A program made the translations under genes and the position numbers. The notes beneath the pieces are model-generated. The model was not told where the DNA came from, ran no database searches, and saw only the letters and a program-made list of their open reading frames with translations. From contig OY986435.1 of NCBI GenBank assembly GCA_963920525.1, forward strand, positions 265,000,299 through 265,064,298: 64,000 bases of DNA, given 5' to 3'. This stretch comes from Dichetophora obliterata. Taxonomy: Eukaryota; Arthropoda; Insecta; Diptera; Sciomyzidae. Within the stretch, counting starts at the first letter, position 1. The number at the start of each line of letters is the position of its first letter. This document shows positions 46,440 to 57,270 of this stretch, piece after piece.

Positions 46440-47395
46440 ATAGCTCCTAAAATACTTGCCCGATTGCCACAATTTTTTGTCAACAGATAGAGATACTAGA
46501 CGCGGAGGTGCCCGTCTAAAAAAGTAGGTGGTATTCGACACAGGGGCGTGGCAATATAAGAAACACTTTGTATATCGACTAACATTAACACTAGAGTACT
46601 GAAATTTAGTACAAGGGTTGGCACAATTTTTAAAAGTGATGTTGAAAAAAGTAGGCCTTATTCTATAAAAGGCGTGGCAGCATAAGAAAAACACTGTAAC
46701 TCGAACAATATTGACACTAGGATACTGCAATTAGGTACAGGGGTAGGCATAATTATAAAAATTTACTGTGAAGAAAGTGGGAGTTGTTGGACCAAAGGGC
46801 GTGGCAATATAATAAAAACACTGTATCTCAGTAAATATTGACACTAGCGTACTGTAAATTGGTACAAGGTTAGGAACAGTTATTACAAATTATGGTCAAA
46901 AAATTGGGCGTAGTTCGATAAAAGGCGTGGCAATATAATAAAAACGCTGTAACTCTAATAATATTGACACTAGGGTACTGAAATAGGGTACAGGGGTAGG
47001 CATAATTATGAAAATTTACTGTGAAGAAAGTGGACGCTGTTGAACAAAAGGGCGTGGCAATATAAGAAAAATACTCTATCTCAGTTAATATTGACACTAG
47101 GGTACTGGAAATTGGTACAAGGATAGTAACAATTATTACAAATTTCGTTAAAAAAAGTGGGCGTTGTTCAACAAAGGCGTGGCTATATAAGAAAAACGTC
47201 ACAACTTGAATAATATTGAGACTAGGATACTGAAATTAGGTACAGGGGCAGGCATAATTATGAAAATTAACGGTCAAGAAAGTGGGCGTTACTGGACAAA
47301 AGGGCGGGGCAATATAAAAAAATACTGTTTTTCAGTTAACGTTGACACTAGGGTACGAAAATTCGTTACAAGAATGGGAAAATTGTTATCATAAT
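46440..47395 (+). repeat. Tandem array, seven ~126-bp units
   Basis: The core GGCGTGGCAATATAA begins at 46545, 46671, 46798, 46924, 47051, 47176 and 47303, giving spacings of 125-127 bases. Each unit also has ATATTGACACTAGGGTACTG, a GGTACAAGG-type block and GTGGGCGTTGTT. Unit identity is visibly high but imperfect. Minus-strand open frames (46404-46730, 46870-47202) are the translation of the array and are not genes. Confidence 0.85.
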
Positions 47396-47404
47396 CTCTA
47401 AAGA

Positions 47405-47895
47405 AGAAGAAATAAAAACTTTTTAACAAAAAAAAAACCCAACTTCAAAACCACTACAAAGTAAAAAAGAATTTTAAACTACTTTTGACATAATTTCTGG
47501 GTCAAATTTGTTAATTTATTATTTATATATTATTAAATTGGAAATCTTATTTCTATAAATTTTTTTCTATTTTGCATTATTATCATAAATATATTAATTT
47601 CTTCATTAATATAAATAATATAATAACTTTTAAAGTCGGCGCTTATATAATCAGACTTTTATAAAATAAACGCTCCGGCTTTAAAGGTTTTATATTCATG
47701 GAGAAATTAATATATTTATGATAATAATACAAAACAGAAAAAAATTTATAGTAGTAAGATTTCCAATTTAATAATATATATAAATAAATTAACAAATTTG
47801 ACCAAGAAATTATGTGAAAAGCAATTTAAAATTATTTTTTACTTTATAGTGGTTTTGAAGTTGAGTTTTTTTTTTTTTTTTGTTAAAAAGTTTTT
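47405..47895. repeat. Large imperfect palindrome
   Basis: Arms of about 235 bp meet near 47650. Examples are CCAACTTCAAAACCACTA (about 47439) against TAGTGGTTTTGAAGTTG (about 47847), and AAATATATTAATTTCTTCAT (about 47587) against its complement near 47700. It follows the tandem array directly and may be one end of the same element. Confidence 0.75.
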
Positions 47896-48287
47896 ATATT
47901 TTTAATAATTTAATCCAAGCTCGATCTAAATTTGAAACCAAAGCTGCATTAAATTAGTATTTTGCAAATTTGTACTAGATTTGAAAACAATGCTGCTGTT
48001 GACTTATATGAAGTACAGAAAACCGTATTAATATAATTACAGATTTCTAACCGTTCAAGAATTCTTTATTTTTAAGTACAAGATTTCTAGCCGTGTAGTT
48101 TAATATAGAAGTCGTTAGTTTAGTAAAAGGCAATGCTTTTTGAAGGTCCACTATTCTTTCCACTTATAAAAACATGTCTGCTGATCACAGCTTCTTAAAA
48201 CATTTTGAAAATAATTCAAAACAATACTTCACACAAGCTTATCTCACTTTTAATACATTAACTACATACATTTCGATTCCACAAATT
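47896..48287. other. No recognised feature
   Basis: AT-rich sequence between the palindrome and the tail of LINE B. No frame or repeat recognised. Confidence 0.45.
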
Positions 48288-48290
48288 AAT

Positions 48291-48325
<35 letters not shown>

Positions 48326-50890
48326 TTTCACCAAGCAAGGCAATTTACTAATTCTATTTACATATTACTTTCTTTTTTTTTTTTACTTACATATTATTTA
48401 AATTAATTTCAAAAGAATACTTAAACTACGCTAATATATCTTAAGTACTACTTTTAGGGGATGACGGAGGGGGACTAGACCAAGAAGCATAACTCTGTAG
48501 GGAGCAGTACTTGAAAAGGACAAATTATTCCGAGTCAAAGAGAGACTTTGAGAGGGTTCGCTTAAATGTGGATTTTGGTATGGATGGTGAATAGTGCTCG
48601 CTAATATTATTAAAAATTCTACAGCACCTACTAATGGGTTCATTATTTGCGTAAATAGTGTGGTGAATTAATTCATTTAGGAGCCGCGTATGCCTAGTAC
48701 GTCTAATTGGGTCATTTAGTGTAATTTTGCTGGAGATATATTCGCTATGAATAGCTCCGTTAATAACATCAAATGTGAAACATGAACTCAGTAAAGTTCT
48801 TCTTGATGATAGAGGCATCAGAGAGAGGAGCCTGAGTCTTTGTTCATACGGTGGCAGGTTGTTATAGTCACTAGGGGTCAAAGATATCTCTTAACGCAAA
48901 AAGCAGGAATTGTTTTTGAATGGATTCAATTTTGTCGCTATGAGATTCAAAGGCTGGATTCCAAATGAAGCAAGCATATTCAAGAAGTGGTCGCACTAAG
49001 GTACAGTATAACGTTTTGGTTACCCACACATTTTGGAATTCTTTAGCACGTCTTTTTATAAATCCCAGCTGTTTATTTGCCCTCGATAAGACTTTATCAA
49101 AATGTAGATTAAATCTTAGCTTTTTATCTAGGACAACTCCAAGGTCTACAATATGGTTGGTTCTGCTCAGAACAATATTATTAAGGAGGTAACTGCATTC
49201 TGGTATCAAGTTCTTACGGGAAAAACTTATCACGCAACATTTCTTAACATTTAAGAGAAGTTTGTTTTGATTACACCATTGCTCAAGGGACAGCAGTTTC
49301 GATTGTAGGAAAGTTACATCAACTTCTGATTTAATGATCTTATATATTTTAAGGTCATCTGCGTACATAAGATGGGGAATGTCACAAAGAGTAATAGATA
49401 AATCTGAAATGAAAATGTTGAAAAGTATTGGGCCAAGATGACTACCTTGTGGTACACCAAAGGTGACCGGTATATCATTTGAAAAAATACCTTGAAATTT
49501 AACAAACTGGGATCGTTCGCAGAGATAGGATTTGATCCAATTGAGTAATAAACCGGAAACGCCAAATTTTTCTAACTTCAAAATTAAGATATTATGGTCG
49601 ACACGGTCAAATGCTTTACTGAATTCTGTGTAAACTGCATCTACTTGGCGTCCTTTTTCCATTTGATTTAACACATCGGAGACCATGATCATTAGGTTAG
49701 TGGTGGTCGATCGGCCTTTCCGAAACCCATGTTGCTGCTCGTTTAAGCGGGGATTAATGAGACTCGTCAGCTTATCACATATTATCTTTTCAAATAATTT
49801 TGGTATAGCTGACAAGATGGCAATGCCTCTGTAATTTTCAACAGACCTTTTATCGCCACTTTTATATATAGGTGTCAAATGGGAGATTTTCCAGTAGGAT
49901 GGAAAAACACCTAAGGATAAGGATTTGTTGAAAAGTATAAATAAGGGAATGGCAAGATTGTTTATACATTGAACTAACAAACTTGGTGGTATGAGGTCTG
50001 GTCCAGGTCCTTTGTTTGAATCAAGTTCCATGATAGCATTAACAATTTCATCCAGCGTCAGACTGATATTGTTTATAATGTCTGTCGCATTAGGAGAGGG
50101 GGAGGAATAGAGAGTCTGGGTTGTGGGAGCACAGAAAACTTCTCTAAAGTGATTTGCAAAAAGATTACAGATCTCTTGGAGGTGTGAAGAAATTGTATTG
50201 CCTTTAAACATAGATGAGGGGTATCCAGCTGATTTACGTTTGACATTAACGAAATCAAAAAATTTTTTAGGATCTCTAAGAATTTTTTCTCCAATAAGGT
50301 TGGTATAAGTTCTATAAGCATCATTTGATTTTATAGACAACTCATTGTAGAGCTCTTCGTATCTCATTTTGATTTCATCGCTTACATTTACGCCTTTCTT
50401 AATGAATTTGTATAGCTTGTTTCTTTGGTTTCTTATATGTCTGAGACTTTGGTCAAGCCATGGTTCTGAAAGTTTTTTTTTTCTTTATCTTAGGCACAAA
50501 TTTTTCAATACTTGTGAAAAGGCGTTGGTAGAAAAGTGAAATAGCACTATCTATTTCCAAATTTAATAGATCGTTCCAGTTATAGGCATTCAAATCAATT
50601 TTTATACTGTCATAATCGGCATTAAGAAAGTCGAACACAATTGTGTTATTAAATGAGGTGGTAAAAGACATGTTGTTACTAGGAAATTCTACAGTTAAAG
50701 CAGTGTGGTGGAGTGTATCAGAAAATAAGTGTTCAGCCTGAGTAGTTGCAGTAATCTTTATTTCATCATACGAATTAGCAAAGACTAAATCCAACCAGTT
50801 GCCGTTCCGATTTGGGGTTGGATTAACTTGTTGTAGGTTTGACATATAATTTCCTGGCCACATTTTATATTTTAAAATGTGCATACTTTT
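48288..50890 (-). mobile_element. Jockey-group non-LTR retrotransposon (LINE B), 5' truncated
   Basis: On the minus strand the element ends in a (TAAA)n tail (plus-strand TTTA repeats at about 48288-48328). It starts within the C-terminal part of the endonuclease domain at about 50890, so 5' sequence is missing. It is a different family from LINE A and LINE C by sequence but has the same organisation. Confidence 0.8.
48525..50884 (-). pseudogene. LINE B ORF2: endonuclease end and reverse transcriptase
   Basis: Minus-strand reading begins at 50884 with the end of an endonuclease domain (NGNWLDLVFANS, about 50800; HHTALTVEFP). A frameshift in the A-run near 50470 leads to EPWLDQSLRHIRNQRNKLYK and then to the long frame 50367-48890: DPKKFFDFVNVKRKSAGYP, KGPGPDLIPPSLL, IYKSGDKRSVENYRGIAIL, QQHGFRKGRSTTTNL, YTEFSKAFDRVDH, FGVPQGSHLGPILF and the catalytic YADD (49354-49365). 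A second frameshift near 48880 joins it to PSDYNNLPPYEQRLRLLSL and the C-terminal end at 48525. YTEF in place of the usual YTDF is notable because this is the first RT catalytic aspartate position, so the copy may have lost activity even without the frameshifts. Confidence 0.85.
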
Positions 50891-51907
50891 AGGCTGAACG
50901 TTTTCAGGACACTATATGTTGTAAGAGCACTGTAGTAATTTCAAAAAAATAATTACAGTCAGAATTGTTAAAAATGTGCAAACTGCCAGGGCATAATGTA
51001 GGGAAAAAGTTGTACTTTGTTTCAATGATAAAATGCATCTAAATATATGTACATACAAATTGTTTGTGCCTCTGAATGTAAACACACAGCTCTTAACTAC
51101 TTAACCGATAGAGTTTATAATTTCGTAAAATATTTTTGTTTTTTCCCAATTAAATATTTACAACAATGTTAAGATCACAAAGGGACGCTGGAGTAAAAGA
51201 AAATTGTTAAAACCACAAAAATTTCCTACTCTGTAAGATAAAAAATAAAATTTTGCTGAAAAAAAAATATGGGCAACGATTAGATCTACAATAAGTAGGT
51301 AATAAAAGAATTTCAGTTTTATTTTCGAATACTCTATAATAGGCATTTTTTAAGAAAATATGTTTTTACCCAATTTTTGATTGATAGTACAGTTTATAAA
51401 TTTTCCGTTATCTTAACATCAAAAGCACTTAGATATCTGGAGAACTATATCTGTTTCTTTGTTTGAATTTCGTTTGTTTCTCAAAAAGCCAATCAGATTC
51501 ATTTGCTTAGTTTCGTTTCAAACTAAACTTATGTGTTGTTTTTGTGTGGATGTCTTTTCACATATGACGTAGGCTGCGCAGAAGTTTTCCATTTCTGCGC
51601 ACTTATGGCGGGATCTCTTATGTATAGTTCTTGTATCATACATACTCGCCATTTTCATACATTGAATTTCTCGCTATGGAATATGATAAAAAGCGCTCTC
51701 GATGTCAAAGTTGCCAGTTTTTCATACTCCTGGCCGTGATTTGACGACAACTAAACCATATATATATTTTAAGAATATAAATAAAACCATAATATTAACG
51801 TAACGTCATAAATATTTTTATAATAGTTGTACATATGACCAGAAATTGCAGCTTAGAGCTCTAATAAGCTATAGTTAAATATATCCTTATTAATGTATTA
51901 ACATGTA
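50891..51907. other. No gene recognised
   Basis: Sequence between LINE B and the rosa element. Open frames (minus 51158-51346, plus 51533-51739) have no motifs. No repeat structure noticed. Confidence 0.45.
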
Positions 51908-52850
51908 CAGGGTTGTCCATATTCGAAGCGCCCATCTGGCAACACTGTAACTTTCCGCAGTGATGCCAAATCGACTAATGACATACCGCGTTTGAAGCGT
52001 CATTCCAAGCAAATGTTTACAATGGAACAGTACACGCCACGCGAACGTTCTAAAATTGTTGAAATTTACATTCAACAAAACAAGTCAATAGTGGAAACTC
52101 AACGTGCTTTCAAAAAATGAGCGATGAAGCTCATTTTCAGTTGAACGGAACGGTAAACAAACAAAATTGCCGTATTTATGCCACTGAAAATCCACAAGAG
52201 ATTCAAGAGGTACCTCTTCACGATGCAAAAGTCACTGTTTGGTGCGGCGTTTGTGCTAAAATGCTCATTGGGCCGTTCTTTTTCCTGGATGATAATGGTC
52301 ACAGAGTTACTGTCAATCAGGAGCGTTATCGCGATATGATAAACAATTTTTTCATGCCAATCGTTCGTCGAAAGCGTATCAGGCACTACTGGTTTCAACA
52401 AGACGGCGCGCCACCACTCACAAGCCGCACTACAATCGATTTCTTGAAGCAATTGTTCCCTGGCCGTTTGATGTCAAAAAATGGTGATTTCGATTGGCCA
52501 CCAAGATCACCAGATTTAACGCCTCCAGACTTCTTTTTGTGGGGTTATTTGAAATCAAAGGTTTACGTCAACAAGCCAAAGACCCTAGAAGAGCTGAAAA
52601 CCAACATCCGTCAAGAAATAACCGCCATTCCCATCGAAATGTTGAAGAAAACCATGGAAAATGCTGCAAAACGGGCACAATATGTCGTAGAGGCTAATGG
52701 CGACCATTTACGAGATATCATATTCAAGAAATAATGTAAGCAAATCTACTTGAACCCAATTAAATGATATTCATGACGAACAGACAAAAAAGTGTGGTTT
52801 CTTTGATTTATTTAAAAATAAAATGGGCGCTTCGAATATGGACAACCCTA
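51908..52850 (+). mobile_element. rosa-type (DD41D) mariner, internally deleted
   Basis: Inverted ends GGTTGTCCATATTCGAAGC (from 51910) and its complement (ending about 52848) are next to TA dinucleotides (51906-51907 and 52851-52852). At 943 bp it is shorter than the 1.3-1.4 kb expected, because the middle of the transposase is missing. Confidence 0.85.
52022..52734 (+). pseudogene. rosa-type mariner transposase with internal deletion
   Basis: The N-terminus starts at ATG 52022 (MEQYTPRERSKIVEIY) and reads to RAFKK at about 52117. Here sequence is lost and the frame changes to one that runs to 52734: SDEAHFQLNG (first aspartate), TVWCGV, WFQQDGAPP (second aspartate) and WPPRSPDLTPPDFFLWG (third aspartate). 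I count 41 residues between the second and third aspartates, the DD41D signature of the rosa family described in Ceratitis. Most of the DNA-binding helix-turn-helix region and the linker are gone, so it cannot act alone. The catalytic half remains open to its natural stop. Confidence 0.85.
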
Positions 52851-52914
52851 TACATGTTATCCCCTTACTTTTAAAAATTTTCTTAAAAATTGTATTACAT
52901 GAATTTAATTGCAA

Positions 52915-53260
52915 GCTTTAGATCATGTAAGTTTTTAAAAAGTCAACAACAACAACAACAACTCTGTATAGAGTCAATCACTTTGCTGACTAGGCAGTCT
53001 GTTTCGGAAATCGCTACATTTCCTCTTTAGTAGTCTTTGAGTGATTAAGCTGTGATCACTGCTTGAACTCCTATATGATTTTACACATTTTGGAACTCAT
53101 TCATCTGAGTTTTATTGAACAAATTGAACGTTCAAATTGGCAACTTAATCTTATAACATTTTAAAGCAGGAAGAGAAAAAGCTATTTATTCTCTTCCGCC
53201 ATCAACTCTACCAAGGTTGCCATCTGTTCTAGTTGCTTCTTCTATGTAAATTTCTTTTTT
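52915..53260. repeat. Repeat R2, second copy
   Basis: This is an inverted relative of 29370-29690 inside LT-2. Shared blocks are an (AAC)n run, CTCTGTATAGAGTCAATCAC, CAGTCTGTTTCGGAAATCGC, GTGATTAAGCTGTGATCA and GTTGCCATCTGTTCTAGTTG. It has no coding capacity. It lies just outside the right end of the rosa element. Confidence 0.6.
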
Positions 53261-53261
53261 A

Positions 53262-54479
53262 ACATAGTGTTTTATGATGAGGAATTGTAAAAAAATAACT
53301 GCGTTTTTTTAGTTTTATTTCAGAAAGCTCGCCCAGGAAACCTAACTAAATTTTTTGATGAGCTTCTGAGGCAGTCAAAATTGTATTTGTTATTTATTTC
53401 AATTTATGTACAAGTAGTCTAGGAATCTAGTTATGTATTTGAGTTTGAACCCGTGTAATAAACATATATTTTTTATTACTATAGCTATTCTTTACTCTTT
53501 TTTGCTCATCCTTTTTTAATGCTGAAATGGCAATAGCCAAAGTAACGGTAGTTTGTGGTTTGGAACACTTGCATTTGGAACATTTTTTAAGTGACTTATG
53601 TAAAACACCTAAACAAACTCTTATAATTGGAATATGCAATGTCTTAGCTAAGTTAGAAAAAATTAAAAAATAAAAATATAAAATGCTGTCAGCTGAAGTG
53701 ATCAATTTGTGGCTCAAGCTAAATTTTCCCAGCTTTACAAAATCTTCAGTGGAAAGAAAAATTTAAATATTTATAAACAGTTACTCAAAATTTTTAAAAT
53801 ATAAAAATGGGAAAAATCCAGGTACTGCTTTTGTGAAAAAATATTCGACATAACTAATGAAAAAGGTACATAGTTCAGTACAGACAAATCAAGAGATTCG
53901 GACTCAACAACATCATTCGAAGAAGACCAGGTGTAAAATGATGAATATGATGAAGACTTCGAAAAACCAGATATATTAATAACTTCGAAATCTGCTACCA
54001 GGAATTTACAAAGCTGCAATAAAAAAGGCCGATTGTTTGGAAAAAGGGTTTGAGAACACACCTAAAAATGCCTTCATTTTGATGGAAATAAGTTTGGTAA
54101 GCAAGAAATACAGGAAATAGTTTAAAAAAATAAAATTCGAGAACTAAAACTGGCTGCTTTGGTTCTTGGTAATGGTAACAGTGCAACAATATTTGAAGGC
54201 ATTTGTGAGGACTCAAATTGTTGCACAATTTGGGCCTCACAAATTATATAAATGAATTGTTAACTGAATTTAAAATATGGAAAATGTAAACAACCAAAAC
54301 ATGAAATGTAAATTAAACTATCTTAATTAAATTTAAAGATTTATTATTATTAATAAGATGTATGGAAATTATTATATTATATTATATCTTTTTAGGTAAA
54401 ATATATAATATTAATGTTATAAATATTTTATTGAGGAAATAATAATGTATTGAATAGCAAATAAGTAAACAAATAATAA
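53262..54479. other. No gene recognised
   Basis: Around 53780-54240 the plus strand has interrupted protein-like pieces (GIYKAAIKKADCLEKGFEN) broken by many stops, perhaps a very old element. The remainder is AT-rich with no motif. Confidence 0.3.
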
Positions 54480-55214
54480 ATACACACATACAAACATGCA
54501 AAGCCATGTACACAGTCACATATACACAGGCAGGGAAAACAAAACAAGTGAACACGGAACAGAAAGGCAACGGGAGAATATAAAGCAGTCGCGTTTGCTT
54601 AGGACACGCAGTCTTGTCGCAGGCGCAGTAGCATGCACATGCTTTGAGACTGAGTAGTTAGTTCAAGCGTAGTTATCTTAAGCGAAGGTGTACTCACCCT
54701 TCGAACTTTGTTTACTATAAGTTCAAAACGTGGTTATCTTAAGCGAAGGTGTACTCACCCTTCGAACATAGTTTTAAGCTAAGGTGTAGTTATCGTTAGC
54801 GAAGGTGTCCTCACCCTTCGAACGTTGTTTACTCTAAGATCACAACGTAGTTGTCTTAAGCGAAGGTACCTCCACCCTTCGAACATAGTTGTAATCTGAG
54901 TTCTATCATAGTCACTCACAGCGAGAGGGATCATAGCAAATAACGGAATAAATATGAATAAGCAAGGATTATTTGTATCACTTTAATTTATATAATGCTT
55001 AATAATTAATAATAATTAAGTAACGTACCCGTTAAGTAATAAATAAAACAAATAAAAATAATAAAGACTCACTCTACAGTTTAAAACTTAAACGCTGGCT
55101 TTCTGATTTAAAACAACGGAATCATTGGTAAATAAATTATTTTGTAAGAACCCCTGGTTTACTCATTGAGCCTACCTCAGCAAAAATCAGTAACGAGCAA
55201 AAGGGTTCGTTACA
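54480..55214 (+). repeat. LTR-like sequence with hairpin repeats
   Basis: A TATA-like AATATAAAG (about 54577) lies some 30 bases upstream of an initiator-like CAGTC. AATAAA signals follow at about 54950 and 55039, and the block ends near GGGTTCGTTACA (about 55203-55214). This layout resembles a retrotransposon LTR. I could not find the 5' TG end, a second LTR or internal genes, so a solo or partial LTR is only a proposal. Confidence 0.35.
54670..54890 (+). repeat. Four hairpin repeats with ~60-bp period
   Basis: The hairpin CGAAGGTGTACTCACCCTTCG (or close variants) begins at 54683, 54744, 54800 and 54861, spaced 61, 56 and 61 bases. Units share GTAGTTATCTTAAG upstream and AACATAGTT or AACTTTGTTTACT downstream. 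CGAAGG pairs with CCTTCG in each copy. Confidence 0.75.
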
Positions 55215-55289
55215 CATTAAAGAAAAACTTGATAAATTTTAACTTTGGAAATATATATAGATGATAGTTTCTGATACTACACGTGTTAA

Positions 55290-57182
55290 TACCGGCAATA
55301 AAAATGGAGTTGTTTTTCAATTACGAAAACATTTCGAACTTCTGTCACTACTTCCATCACAATATTTTTTATTGTTCGCAGAAAAGAATTTGATTTTTTA
55401 TCGAATTTCTTATACAAAAAATATATGAGTTCTATAGAGACTAATATAAGGTCAAACCCGAAATCTTTTTGGGTATTTCTTAACTCTAAGCATAAAAGTG
55501 TAGGTTTTCCAAAATCGATGAAATATGCGAAAAGCAAAGCAAATAATATACAAGGTATTTGCGAATTGTTTGCAATATTCTTCGAATCAGTTTTTGACAG
55601 TTGCGATAAGACACATCTAAATATTACAGAAGATGAAGTATATGATACTCTCAGGACACTTGATTCGAATAAAAAAGCCGGGTTTGATTTGCTTCCTCCC
55701 TTAGTTTTGAAAAAATGCGCTCGTTCGCTATATGCTGCTTTAACAATCATTTTTAATAAATCTCTTTCAAATGGAGTTTGCTCTTGAAGAGTGGAAAACT
55801 GCTTATATCTCGCCGATTTTCAAATCTGGTCAAAAACATCTAGTTGAAAATTACAGACCGATCGTTAAGCTATAGGTTATACCAAAGGTTCTGGATAAAA
55901 TTGTGAATAAACACTTATTTAACTCAGTTAAAAACCATATTGCAATCCAGCAACATGGTTTTTTTGTTGAAAGATCCACAAGCACTAATTTAGCTTTATT
56001 TTCTAATTTTTACATAAACGCTGTAGAAAAAGGATCGCAAATCAATGTTTTATATACTGACTTTGTAAAAGCGTTTGATAGTCTAAACCATAAGACTCTT
56101 TTATCTAAACTTCGTCAAATGGGAATTCACTCTAATTTTTTGGGATGGTTAGGCTCATATTTGTCAAATAGGAAATTGATAGTTAAGATCGATCAATCAT
56201 TTTCAAAAGCAGTAGATGTAAAATCAGGAGTTCCGCAAGCGAGCCACTTAGGCCCTTTTGTTTATTTTGTTCGTAAACGATTTATCTAAAGATTTCACTT
56301 CATGTTAGTTCCTGCTTTATGCAGATGATTTGAAAATGTTTAAAATTATAAACAACCTTGAGGATTGTAACGATTTTCAAAATGATATTAACCTACTTAT
56401 TTTCTGATGTAGCATAAATGGAATGAATTTAAACTTTTCTAAATGTCATACCTTAACATATTCTCGCAAACAATTAACCATATATCACAATTATTTTTAT
56501 AAGTCTAATATTACTTTCACACGCGTCGAATCCATTTAAGACTTGGGAATTTACTTTGATACCAAATTATCATTCGGGTCCCACAGGAATATGTCATATC
56601 GAGAGCTAACTCACAACTCGGTTTACTAAAGCGAAACTCTAAAGAATTTTTAGACCCATTTACATTAAAATAAATTTTCGTGAGTCTGGTAAGATCTATT
56701 TCCGAATACGCGATCATAATCTGAGATCCTTGCTATGAATGTGACATAAATCGAATCGAGAAAAGTCAAAAACGGTTTACGAGATTCGCTCTAAGGCTGC
56801 GTATAGTGACCGTTGTAAACTACTCGGCTTGCAAAGCTTGACCATTAGACGCAATACGCAGAGTGTCTTATTTATTAAAGATAACAAAGTTGACAGTCCG
56901 GAATTGCTTGCTCTCATTCCATTTTATGCTCCAACAAGATCTCTAAGAGAAACAAGTTTATTTTATGTATATTATCATAGAACGAATTATGGTAGCAATG
57001 AACCAATATCTAAATGCCCATCTCGATGTAATATAGTTGCTAAACATGTTGATTTTAGTTCTAATAGAACGATTTTTATGAAGATTTTATTTGACTATTA
57101 TTTAAGGAATTAGGTTAAGTGATATCTGTTAGGGCTGGGCCCAGTAGATATATATATGAACAAATATATGAATAAATAAATA
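55290..57182 (+). mobile_element. Jockey-group non-LTR retrotransposon (LINE C), 5' truncated
   Basis: The element begins in the linker before the reverse transcriptase and ends in a short AATAAATAAATA tail at about 57168-57182. It is a third family distinct from LINE A and LINE B. Endonuclease and upstream regions are absent. Confidence 0.75.
55425..57113 (+). pseudogene. LINE C reverse transcriptase (heavily damaged)
   Basis: NPKSFWVFLNSKHKSVGFP (about 55455) and KKAGFDLLPPLVLK (about 55670) lie in one frame. After a frameshift near 55785 the reading is EEWKTAYISPIFKSGQKH and VENYRPI. A third segment (55903-56289) has QQHGFFVERSTSTNLA, YTDFVKAFDSLNHKTL and SGVPQASHLGPF. The catalytic YADD is at 56318-56329 (YADDLKMF) in another frame. 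The C-terminal end, with YYHRTNYGSNEP (about 56970), closes at 57113. Several frameshifts and stops show it is an old pseudogene. Confidence 0.8.
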
Positions 57183-57270
57183 TGTTGGTTGTCAACACCA
57201 TGTGCTTGATTTAATATTAAGACATGTCATGGATGAGTTACTGGAAGGAAAATCAACATCGCCCAATATA

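Noticed and set aside
46404..47202. Minus-strand frames with recurring tyrosine/cysteine-rich peptides
   Set aside because: They track the 126-bp tandem units (126 = 3 x 42), so frames stay open by repetition. There is no start, domain or splice support.
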